A stretch of 64,000 nt of DNA from Streptomyces sp. NBS 14/10. GTDB lineage: Bacteria; Actinomycetota; Actinomycetes; Streptomycetales; Streptomycetaceae. Shown here one piece after another: positions 8,487 through 16,800 of this stretch (its first letter is position 1; each line of letters begins with the position of its first letter). The notes below the pieces were generated by a model. The model did not search any database. It saw only the letters and a list, made by a program, of their open reading frames with translations, and was not told where the DNA came from. The translations under genes were made by a program, and so were the position numbers. Location of the stretch: positions 57,118 through 121,117 of the forward strand of contig NZ_NCSM01000023.1 in the NCBI RefSeq assembly GCF_002224125.1. The letters run 5' to 3'.

Positions 8487-9827
8487 TCAGCTCCGCGCCA
8501 GAATGCTGTCGATCTTGCCGGAGGCGTCATCGAGGAGCGCGTCGATGTCGGCGTCCTTCTTGGTCAGGACCGCGGAGACGGCTCCGTCGAGGACGGAGTA
8601 GATCTGCTGGGCCTTCGGCGGCTCGATCTTCATCCGCAGGTCCTGGTTGCCGTCGAGGAAGGCCCGGTAGTTCTCCACGGGGACATTGGCGTTGGCCATC
8701 TTGACCCGCTGGTCCTTGGCGTCGGCGGCGCCGGTGAACAGCCGCGGCTCAGGCAGGCCGACGGGGGCGTCGCGCTTCTTGGCGCGGGCGTAGTCGCCGA
8801 GGAAGCCCTTGCCCGGTGTGAGGAACATGTGGTCGAGCCACTTCAGACCGGCTCGGATCTGGGCGGGGGAGTCTCCCTTGTGGAACATGTAGCCGTCGCC
8901 GCCGATGAGCGTGCCCTTGCCACCGGGCATGGGGGCGATGGCGAGGTCCTTGTAGTCGCCGCCCTTCTCCTTGACCAGGATCGGGATGTTGTCGGGCGCG
9001 GCGAGGTACATACCGAGCTTGCCGGAGCCCATCAGCTGCTGGACGTCGTTGAGGATGAGGAGCTGCTTGCTGCCCATGGAGTCGTCCACCCAGCGCATAT
9101 CGTGCAGGTTCTGCAGGACGGCGCGCCCCTCGGGGGTGTCGATGGTCGCCTTCTCGCCGTCGGGGCTGACGACGTCGCCGCCTTGGGAGTACAGCTCCGC
9201 CGTGAAGTGCCAGCCGCCCTGGTTCTGCGCGCTGTAGTCCGCGTAACCGACGGTTCCGCCGCCCAGCTCCGCGATCTTCTTGGCGTCGGCGCGGACCTCG
9301 TCCCAGGTCGTCGGCGGCTTGTCGGGGTCGAGGCCGGCCTTCTCGAAGAGCTTGCGGTTGTAGATCAGGCCCATCGAATAGCCGGTGCGCGGGATGCCGT
9401 AGACCTTGCCGTCGACCGTGTAGATGTCGCGCAGTTCCTTCCGGATGGTGTCGTAGCTCTTCAGCTCCTTGAGGTACGGGGTGAGATCGGCGGCCTGACG
9501 GATGTCGACGACGTGCTTGGCGTCGGTGAAGTACGTGTAGAAGACGTTCTCCATCTGGCCGCCGGCGAGCTTGGCGTCGAACGTCTTCGGGTCCTGGCAG
9601 GGGAACGCGTCGTGTGTGACAACATCGATGTCCGGGTTCCGCTTTTCGAAGGAGGCGACGTCCTCCGCGAATAACGCGTGGTCGACCCTGGCGCTCTTGG
9701 GCGGCATGCAGTTGACGGTGATACGCGTCTTTCCGCTCGCGGCGTCGTTGTCCGAGCCGCATGCGGTGAGGACGAGGGCGCAGGCACTCAGCACGATGAG
9801 GCGACGACGGAACCCGGTGCTTCTCAT
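8487..9827 (-). CDS. ABC sugar-binding lipoprotein
   Basis: A 446-residue solute-binding protein of the extracellular family 1. The signal peptide ends in the lipobox LTAC with lipidated Cys23, so it is tethered to the outer face of the membrane. The start chosen is ATG 9827, preceded by GAGGGG; a longer frame upstream has no such site and would spoil the signal peptide. It captures oligosaccharide for the two downstream permeases. Codon 52 is TTA (9672-9674), which in Streptomyces needs the bldA tRNA, so translation may be tied to developmental stage. Substrate class is inferred from the neighbouring GH13 and GH87 enzymes only. Confidence 0.92.
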   Translation of the reverse strand: MRSTGFRRRLIVLSACALVLTACGSDNDAASGKTRITVNCMPPKSARVDHALFAEDVASFEKRNPDIDVVTHDAFPCQDPKTFDAKLAGGQMENVFYTYFTDAKHVVDIRQAADLTPYLKELKSYDTIRKELRDIYTVDGKVYGIPRTGYSMGLIYNRKLFEKAGLDPDKPPTTWDEVRADAKKIAELGGGTVGYADYSAQNQGGWHFTAELYSQGGDVVSPDGEKATIDTPEGRAVLQNLHDMRWVDDSMGSKQLLILNDVQQLMGSGKLGMYLAAPDNIPILVKEKGGDYKDLAIAPMPGGKGTLIGGDGYMFHKGDSPAQIRAGLKWLDHMFLTPGKGFLGDYARAKKRDAPVGLPEPRLFTGAADAKDQRVKMANANVPVENYRAFLDGNQDLRMKIEPPKAQQIYSVLDGAVSAVLTKKDADIDALLDDASGKIDSILARS

Positions 9828-9917
9828 GGTGGACCCCTCTGGACAGGAGCAGGGAAGCCCCACGCCGGTGGGCGGAGCGCACACAGCCGTGGGTGCGCCG
9901 CACACTCAAGCACCGTC

Positions 9918-9938
9918 GACATCGTGCTGCAAGATGTC
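9918..9938 (-). promoter_or_regulatory. Candidate operator ahead of the sugar-uptake operon
   Basis: An inverted repeat, GACATC at 9918-9923 and GATGTC at 9933-9938, encloses a CTTGCAG half-site (minus strand). It lies about 90 bases before the binding-protein start. The CTTGC half-site matches the repeated element found before the adjacent LacI gene, so the same repressor may act here. I could not place -35 and -10 boxes with confidence. Confidence 0.3.
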
Positions 9939-9994
9939 GCGCAGAAACTGAAAACAATCGACAGGAAGCAGCTTTGTCCGGGGTCGGGTCGAGT

Positions 9995-10993
9995 TCACCC
10001 CTGCGGGGCTTGCGCGGTGGAGGCGCGCACCACCAGTTCAGGCTCGAACAGCAACTCCTCGGCCTGTACGGCCAATCCGCTGATCTGCGCGTTCAACAGC
10101 TCCACCGCCGCCCTGCCCATGGCCTCGATGGGCTGGCGTACGGTCGTGAGCGGCGGCTCGGTGCAGCTCATGAGCGCGGAGTCGTCGTAGCCGATGACCG
10201 ATATCTGCGACGGCACGCCGAGCCCCTTGCGGCGCGCGGCCCTGATGGCCCCCAGGGCCAGCGGGTCGCTGGCGCAGACGATGCCCGTGACCCCCCGGTC
10301 GATCAGCCGGGAGGCCGCGGCCTGGCCGCCCTCGATCGAGAAGATGGCCCGGGCGACGAACTCGTCCGGCAGATCGCCGGCGACGGCTCGGGCGGCGGCA
10401 AGCTTGCGGGCCGACGGCATGTGGTCACCCGGCCCGAGCACGAGTCCGATCCGCTCATGGCCGAGGGAGGTCAGATGGCGCCAGGCCTGCTCCACCGCCA
10501 CGGCGTCGTCGCAGGAGACACCGGGGAAGCCGAGCTGCTCTATGGCCGCGTTGACCAGTACCACCGGGATGTTGCGGTCGGCGAGCAGCCGGTAGTGGCC
10601 GTGCTCCGCGTCGCCCTGTGCGTACAGGCCGCCGGCGAACACCACACCGGAGACCTGCTGTTGCAGCAGCAGGGTCACATAGTCGGCCTCGGAGACCCCG
10701 CCCTTGGTCTGGGTGCACAGCACCGGAGTCAGCCCCATCTGGGCCAGTGCCCCACCGATGACCTCGGCGAACGCCGGGAAAATGGGGTTCTGCAGCTCGG
10801 GTAGGACCAGTCCGACCAGGCGGGCGCGGTCGCCGCGCAGCTGCGTGGGCCGTTCGTAGCCGAGGACGTCCAGGGCGGCCAGCACCGACTGCCGGGTGGT
10901 TTCGGACACCCCGGGCTTGCCGTTGAGCACCCGGCTGACCGTGGCCTCGCTGACCCCCACCTTTTTCGCCACTTCGGCAAGTCGTCGCGTCAT
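9995..10993 (-). CDS. LacI-family transcriptional repressor
   Basis: A 332-residue regulator with an N-terminal LacI helix-turn-helix (residues about 3-25, including VGVSEATVSRVLNG), a hinge helix and a periplasmic-binding-protein-like effector domain. The start is ATG 10993; an upstream extension is open but has no homologous content. It sits directly before the sugar-binding protein gene on the same strand, 167 bases away, and is expected to repress the importer and glycosidase genes until an oligosaccharide inducer binds. GCAAG/CTTGC half-sites occur just upstream of its own start, pointing to autoregulation. Similar arrangements (AglR, MalR) control alpha-glucoside operons in Streptomyces. 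Confidence 0.9.
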   Translation of the reverse strand: MTRRLAEVAKKVGVSEATVSRVLNGKPGVSETTRQSVLAALDVLGYERPTQLRGDRARLVGLVLPELQNPIFPAFAEVIGGALAQMGLTPVLCTQTKGGVSEADYVTLLLQQQVSGVVFAGGLYAQGDAEHGHYRLLADRNIPVVLVNAAIEQLGFPGVSCDDAVAVEQAWRHLTSLGHERIGLVLGPGDHMPSARKLAAARAVAGDLPDEFVARAIFSIEGGQAAASRLIDRGVTGIVCASDPLALGAIRAARRKGLGVPSQISVIGYDDSALMSCTEPPLTTVRQPIEAMGRAAVELLNAQISGLAVQAEELLFEPELVVRASTAQAPQG

Positions 10994-11013
10994 ACACGCA
11001 AGAGTATCGCAAG

Positions 11014-11034
11014 TTATGCAAGTCGCTTGCGTAA
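11014..11034 (-). promoter_or_regulatory. LacI-type operator (GCAAG-TCG-CTTGC) before the repressor gene
   Basis: GCAAG (11018-11022), TCG, CTTGC (11026-11030) form a short palindrome that extends to TTA...TAA on the flanks with one mismatched pair. Two more GCAAG copies lie closer to the gene, near 10998 and 11009. Palindromes with a central CG and CTTGC halves are typical of LacI-family sites in actinomycetes. It is placed 20 bases upstream of the repressor start, fitting autorepression. Confidence 0.5.
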
Positions 11035-11140
11035 ATGCTCCATCGGCTGCCTCGCCGTCTCCGGAGGGTGGCTCACCCGCCCTGTTGGGCTTCGCCATCG
11101 GCGATAGAGTCCATTTCCGGGCGTCGAAGGGGGCGAACGG

Positions 11141-11497
11141 ATGCCGGAGCGAGGACACGGCGAGGGCCAGGGCCCACAGCCGCCCGCGAGGCCGGGCGCC
11201 CGGCCCGGCCTCGAGCAGCGCAAGCGGCTGGTTCTGGCGCTGGAGGCGGTCCCGGTGATGTCCGATCCGGCCGCACGCGCCCAAGTACTCGGACTGCTCC
11301 CACCCGAGATCCACGGCAGTCTGCCCCGATCGCCGATCACCCGGGTGGACCTGGTGGGCGTGGTGGAGACCTGCCTGGCCTTTCCCGGCGGTCTCACCCT
11401 GCTGTGGCAGGCCGTCGAGATGGCGGACTCCGGGTCGTATGCGCTGGGCGAGTTGGCCGAGGTGCTGGCCGAAATGCCCGGTTTCGACGCTGGTTGA
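11141..11497 (+). CDS. Small EAD2-like (effector-associated domain) protein
   Basis: A 118-residue protein. After a Gly/Pro-rich N-terminus of about 25 residues comes one compact helical domain. Its features are LVLALEAVPVMSDPAAR, LLPPEI, a VDLVGVVETC stretch and FPGGLTLLWQAVE. This order matches the effector-associated domain 2 family as I know it: death-fold-like adaptor domains from NTPase-based conflict systems of multicellular bacteria, used for homotypic pairing between sensor and effector proteins. It has no enzymatic motif. ATG 11141 follows AAGGGGG. It precedes the peptide and HExxH genes by 112 bases on the same strand and faces a VMAP/MoxR/NB-ARC operon, the context in which such adaptors occur. 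Partner proteins are inferred. Confidence 0.6.
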   Translation: MPERGHGEGQGPQPPARPGARPGLEQRKRLVLALEAVPVMSDPAARAQVLGLLPPEIHGSLPRSPITRVDLVGVVETCLAFPGGLTLLWQAVEMADSGSYALGELAEVLAEMPGFDAG

Positions 11498-11609
11498 GTA
11501 GTGACCCTGGTGAAAAGGTGTCCGAGACGCGGCTACCCGTCGCTCCCGCGCTGGGACATGATGGGTGGACGGGAGAGGTCAGGCCCGGAATCGGGGAGGT
11601 CAGCGCGGG

Positions 11610-11792
11610 ATGGATCGGCCTGGGACCGTGATCGAATCGGAACTGCTCGATCTGACGGGCGTCAGTTTTGGGAACCTACGCGCGGATTCCGGACTGGAGT
11701 GGGATCAGATCGAAGCCCAACTGCTGCGGAAGCTCTGCGGTTCGGCCGCTGTCCTCGCCGGTGACACCACCAAGCCCAGTTGGACCGTGTGA
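11610..11792 (+). CDS. Putative RiPP precursor peptide (FxsA-like leader, atypical core)
   Basis: A 60-residue peptide. ATG 11610 has GGGGAGG 10 bases upstream; GTG 11628 is an alternative start. Its middle part, ESELLDLTGVSFGNLRA, resembles the conserved leader of FxSxx-COOH type precursors (a DLTGV-x-L-x-x-LR pattern). The end is AGDTTKPSWTV rather than F-x-S-x-x, so the modified residues would differ; Asp, Thr, Ser, Trp or Val near the C-terminus are candidates. The stop overlaps the GTG start of the HExxH enzyme gene (GTGA), the classic coupling of a precursor to its maturase. No export signal is visible. That it is a modified peptide is inference from leader likeness and gene overlap. 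Confidence 0.55.
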   Translation: MDRPGTVIESELLDLTGVSFGNLRADSGLEWDQIEAQLLRKLCGSAAVLAGDTTKPSWTV

Positions 11793-13771
11793 CGCCAGTC
11801 GGCAGCGGCGGCGAAGATCCTTTCCAGCGGCACCGTCCTCCGACTTCGGCGCGCGCTCCGCGGCATGGGCTTCCCCCGCGCCACTTCGACGCCCTGGCCG
11901 CCGGTGGCGGTGGGGCGGTGGTCATCGCCCACCTCTGGGACGCGGAGCGCAGCCATCGCTTGCTTCTGCTGGGACTCCTCATGGCCATGGCGGCCGACCG
12001 TCCGGATGCCATCGGCCCCCTGGAACATCTCGACCACGCATGGGAACTGCTCAGCGACGCAGAGCGGCTGAGCCGCGCGGTGACCGACGACCTCCTGCTG
12101 CTGCCGGAGACCGGGGTCTGGCTCCAGCACACGCTGCGCCGATTACGTGAGGATGAGGTTTCGCCGGACGAAGATCAGCCCCTGTGGGCGGACACCGGGC
12201 AACTGCATCTCATCGCCGCGGCTTCCGCGATACGGACCGGCCTGTCCTTCTCGCTCCCCCTCCCCTCGCGCTCGGGGACGGTCTGGCTGCCCTCGCTGGG
12301 CCGCGCCACCCTCCCCGGCGAAGCGGGTTCGGGGGCCGTACAGGCGGACTTCGACGGTGCCGCGCTGACGCTCCGCCACGGCGGCGAAACGCTCCACGTG
12401 GCCTTTCCCTGCCGACAGGCCGCCCCCGGATGGCAGCCGCCGACCACGTTCGTACTCGAACTCCCCGAAGGGCCGAAAGAGGTTCACCTCAGCGACCTCG
12501 GCCCGTATCGCATCTTCCCCGCGGACCCCGCCGCGGAGCATTCGCTGTCGCCGGGCGAGCAGGCCGACCGCTGGGGTGAACTGCTATGTCGTGCCTGGCC
12601 GTTACTGGGGCGTGCCGATCCGCAGGCGGCTGAGGACGTCGCCGCCTGCCTCCGCTCCATCGAGCCGTTGCCCGCGTCGACGCCGTTCCGCTGGCACAGC
12701 GCCACCATGGGCGGGGGCATGGGTGGCCTTGCCGCTTCAGAACCGACGGCGGTGGAGCCCGCTGCCGCGGCCCAGTTCGCGGCGATCCTCACGCATGAGA
12801 TCCAGCACAGCAAACTCAGCGCCTTGATGCATATGTACTCCCTGCACACGCAGGAGAACCGGCCGCGGCTGTACGCGCCGTGGCGGGACGACCCGCGGCC
12901 GCTGAACGGGATGTTGCACGGGGTCTACGCCTTCTCCGCCGTGGCCCGGTTCTGGCGCGGGTATGTGCTCGGCGGTGGTGCGCCGCCGGACGAGGCGGTG
13001 CTGGCTCAATTCGAGTTCGCCCTGCGCAGGGAGCAGTTGCTGCGGGTGCTGCCTCCGCTGGGCAAGGATCGGGAGCTGACCCGGCTCGGCCGCCGATTCC
13101 TGGGGCAGCTGGCCGAGACCGTGTCGGACTGGGCGGACGCCTCCGTCCCCAAGGCGCTGGTGGACGAGGCCGAGCGGGTGGCCGAGGACCACGCCGTGAG
13201 CTGGCGGCTGCACCATCTCGCACCGGATCCTTCGCTGGTGGCAGAGCTGGTCGAGCACTGGATCACGGGCGGTCACACCGGCCGCCCGTTTCCGCGGGCC
13301 ATCCCCTGGCAAGGCTGCCCGGCGCCCCGCCTGGTGCCGGACCCCACCGCCAGGAACCTGGACGCCCGGGCCGTCCTCACCCGGATGCGGCTCATGGAAC
13401 CCGCACTCGCGAAGCTCCGAGCGGATCCCGAGCGCCTTGCCGCGACCGTCGAGGGCGCCAGGCCCGCTGATCTCCTCCTGGTCGCCGGGGACGCCACCGC
13501 CGCGAGGGAGCTGTACGCGCGGGAGATCAGCGCCGGGCCGGGCCCGGTGCCAGGCGGCGGGGCGGTCTTCCACTCCACCGCCGGTGCCTGGGCGGGGCTG
13601 CGTCTCGCGCTGGACTCTTCCGGCAGGCACCGGGCGGCCGGCCTGGCGCTGCTTCGGTGCCCGGAACTGGTCCGTGCGGTGCACCGGGCGATCGGGGACA
13701 CGACGGGAGAGCCCGCGGACCCCGTCGCGGTCGCCGCATGGATCGGCCGTGCGGCCGAGTCGCCGGCCTGA
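11789..13771 (+). CDS. HExxH-motif putative peptide beta-hydroxylase (aKG-HExxH type)
   Basis: A 660-residue soluble protein. The motif HEIQHSK sits at residues 336-340, followed by APWRDDPRPLNGMLHGVYAF. That combination marks the HExxH peptide-modification family, known as the C-terminal half of FxsB-type radical SAM proteins and as stand-alone proteins; recent family naming treats them as alpha-ketoglutarate-dependent peptide beta-hydroxylases. This is the stand-alone form with a 300-residue N-terminal region and no radical SAM domain. The GTG start (11789) overlaps the stop of the 60-residue peptide by four bases; a TTG at 11780 is possible but less apt. Codons 119 and 398 or so (12143, 12602) are TTA. 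It converges on the NB-ARC/TPR gene with 29 bases between stops. Confidence 0.7.
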   Translation: MTPVGSGGEDPFQRHRPPTSARAPRHGLPPRHFDALAAGGGGAVVIAHLWDAERSHRLLLLGLLMAMAADRPDAIGPLEHLDHAWELLSDAERLSRAVTDDLLLLPETGVWLQHTLRRLREDEVSPDEDQPLWADTGQLHLIAAASAIRTGLSFSLPLPSRSGTVWLPSLGRATLPGEAGSGAVQADFDGAALTLRHGGETLHVAFPCRQAAPGWQPPTTFVLELPEGPKEVHLSDLGPYRIFPADPAAEHSLSPGEQADRWGELLCRAWPLLGRADPQAAEDVAACLRSIEPLPASTPFRWHSATMGGGMGGLAASEPTAVEPAAAAQFAAILTHEIQHSKLSALMHMYSLHTQENRPRLYAPWRDDPRPLNGMLHGVYAFSAVARFWRGYVLGGGAPPDEAVLAQFEFALRREQLLRVLPPLGKDRELTRLGRRFLGQLAETVSDWADASVPKALVDEAERVAEDHAVSWRLHHLAPDPSLVAELVEHWITGGHTGRPFPRAIPWQGCPAPRLVPDPTARNLDARAVLTRMRLMEPALAKLRADPERLAATVEGARPADLLLVAGDATAARELYAREISAGPGPVPGGGAVFHSTAGAWAGLRLALDSSGRHRAAGLALLRCPELVRAVHRAIGDTTGEPADPVAVAAWIGRAAESPA

Positions 13772-13800
13772 GGCCGACGCCCGGCTCGCGGCCGGTGACC

Positions 13801-16800
13801 TCAGAGCGGCATGGGGTCGGCATCGCAGTTGCCGCGCCGCCAGGCCGCCGTGTCGGCGCAGGCGGGGTGGTTCTCGCCGAGTTTGGCCTGGAGCTCCTTG
13901 ACCGCCGTGGCATGCAGGGTCTCGGCCTTGTCGTTCCGGCGCAGCGCCCTGAGATCGCAGGCCAGGTTGCCCATCACCACCAGTGCCGTCGGATGTGTCT
14001 CACCCAGGGTGGCATTGATCACCTCAAGGTTTTCCCGGTCGAGTTCGGCGGCCGCGGCGGCATCACCTTGCGCAAACATGTCACTGGCCAGATTGGCGGA
14101 GGCGATCAGCACATAGGGGTGGGTGTCGCCAACGGCCTCGCGGGCCCGCCGGAGCGCCGACTCGTTGATGGCGCGCGCGGTGTCCACCTCGTTGAGCAGC
14201 CGCAGGGTGATGGCCAGGTCCACATCGGCCGCGGCGGTGTCCGGGTGGTCCTCGCCGAAGACCTCCTCGTAAAGCTCCCTGGTCGACTGCCCCAGCTGCA
14301 TGGCCTCGTCGAGGGCTCCTGTCTGCCGCAGATCCACGGAGAGGCTGAGGGAGGAGATCAAGGAGTCCGGGCTCCGCTCGCCGTAGCGCTCGGTGAGGGC
14401 CTTGCGCACCGGCCTGCTGAGCTCCAGCGCTCCCGGGTGGTCTCCCGCCTTGCGCCGGGAGACCGCCAGCCGTCCCACGGTGCGCAGCGTGTTCGGGTTC
14501 ATCTCGCCGAAGACTCTGCGGAACTTGTCGACCAGTTCCTCGAACATCCGGGCCGCCAGGGCGTATTCGCCCGCCTCCCGCCGGTCGAGCGCCAGCCCCA
14601 TCTCCGAGAGCAGGCTGTCGTACGTCTCCTCGCCGTAGAGCAGCACGGTACGCCGATGGGTCTCCTGGTCGAGCTCCGTGGCACGGTGGAACTGGCCGGA
14701 AGCCCGCAGAGCGACGGCCATGTTGTGGGAATGGGACAGCGTCAGCGGGTCCTCGTCGCCATACGCCCGCACGGCTCGCTCGTACACCTCCTCGGAGATC
14801 TCCAGCGATCCCCGGAAGTCGCCCTGGGCACGGCGGTCGGCGGCCACCTGGCCGAGGGTGGAGAGCAGTTCCTCCTCCGCGTCGGCGCCGAGCTCCCGCA
14901 CCTGTGCGAGCATGCGCTCGCTCAGGTCCGCGGCCTCCTGGTAGCGGCCCATCCGCCACAGCACGTACCACAGATCGCGGCAGAGCAGCAGGGTGTGCTG
15001 ATCGTCCTCCCCGTACTTCTCCCGCCAGATGTCGTATGCGTGCTGGCCGAAGTCGCGCGCGGCCTCGTGGTCGCCCCAGAAGTAGAGGTACTGCGCGAGG
15101 TTGATGACCATCTGCCGCACGTTCCGGGAGTCCGACTCCACGGCCCTGGAGACCACCACATGCGGATACAGATCGGCGAACCGCCCCCAGTGCTCGGGGT
15201 CCCCGGGGTCGCGCGGGGCATTGGCGGCGAGCAGCATATGGGCGCCGCGCCGCATCCGCTCACGCTGCTCCTCGGTCATCCGGGCGATCAGCACGGACTG
15301 CACCAGACGGTGCATCAGGATGGAGTTGTTGCGGTGGTCGATCTTGGCCAGAGAGTAGCGGTTGATCTCCCGGATGGCGCGGCCCAGCCGCAGCGGGTCG
15401 GTCAGCGCTCGGTCCAGGTCCGAGGCGATGGGCTCGACGGCGGCGCCGGAGAACAGCGACCGGGCCACCGGCTCGGAGGCGAAGTAGGCACAGATCTGCA
15501 GCAGTTGCAGTGCCGCCGGGTTCTTGCTCGCCAGGTGGTCAAGCGAGACGTTCCACGCGGTGGCCACCGTCTGCTCGTAGTGGGTCGGCGGGGACACCGA
15601 CATCAGTTCGGCACGCTTCTCCTCGAAGAGCCGCAGATATTCCGCCGCCGGCATTCCGGTCTCCGCCCGCCAGGCCGATGCCTGCTCGACCGCCAGCGGC
15701 AGATCGCCAAGGACCTCCGCGAGTTGGTCCGCCTCCGCGTCGGGGAGATCGGGGTTGCGACGCTGCAGGAGCTGAATGCTCTCGGAGCGTTTGAACACAT
15801 CCACCTCCAGTGGATGGGCCAGGGTGTTCCACTGGGGGTTGCGGGAGGTGACCAGAATGGATCCGGAGGGGCCGCCTGCCGGGCTGCTCGGGAAGAACTC
15901 CTGCACCGATTCCGGACTTTCCGCGTTGTCGAACACCAGCAGCCAATTTCCGTAAGGATTCCCGGTCCGCAGCGCCTCCAGGACCGCGGGCACCGCGGTG
16001 ATGGCCTCGGCGGTCACCGGCAGGTGCAGCCGCTGGGCGAGTTCCACCAGTGCCTGGGCGATCTGGGTGGGCCGCTCGGCCGGAATCCACCAGACGACGT
16101 CGTATCGGGCGGCATGTCGATAAACGTATTCCAGGGCCAGTTGGGACTTTCCGACACCGCCCATGCCGTGCAGCGCATGCGGAAGCACCGCGGTCGGGCC
16201 GTCACGGAGATCACGTTCCAAACGCTCGAGCAATGCCTCGCGCCCGGTGAAAACGAGGTTCCGCGGCGGCATGTTCCCCCAGACGGCGGGGCGTGTCGAC
16301 GGTCCGGAGGAACCTCGTTCGAGCGACGCGCCCGAATCCGGCGTCGTCGCGCCCTGGGAAACCGCGGTCAAATTCGTACCTCCTCGAAGTGCGCCGTCGC
16401 CGCCTACACCTCCCTGCTGTGAGGGGACAGGCGTCTCGGGCGTTCCTGGAATATTCACTGTGACAGGGCCTTCGTTGTGTTCGGCAGGGTTGATCTCTCC
16501 GCGCGCCGTTGGGGCAATCCTTTGATCCGATGAAGCGCGGGTGGTGCGGATGATGTGCTGGATTCGGCGAGCCCGACGCAAATGGGCCCCGGACAGCGCC
16601 TCCAGTACGACATGTTCTATTTCTCGGAAATGGAGGTTGTCCCCGGTGATCTCGGGTTCCGGTGGAACGTCCCCACCGCTGAGGTGGATCAGCAGCTCAC
16701 GGGCCGCACCGCTGTGTGGTGCCAGGAACTCCGCGGCGATCCTCGACGCCATTTCCGTCGCCTGCCGGGTGCTCGAGGCAAGCAGTTCCTCACGCACTCC

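Noticed and set aside
11610..11792. Calling the 60-residue peptide a canonical FxSxx-COOH precursor
   Set aside because: The C-terminus is PSWTV, without F-x-S-x-x, and no radical SAM gene is nearby. Only the leader and the partner enzymes resemble that system.
13769..13803. Weak inverted repeat TGAGG/CCTCA between the HExxH and NB-ARC/TPR genes
   Set aside because: The arms are short, interrupted and include both stop codons, so a terminator cannot be supported by eye.
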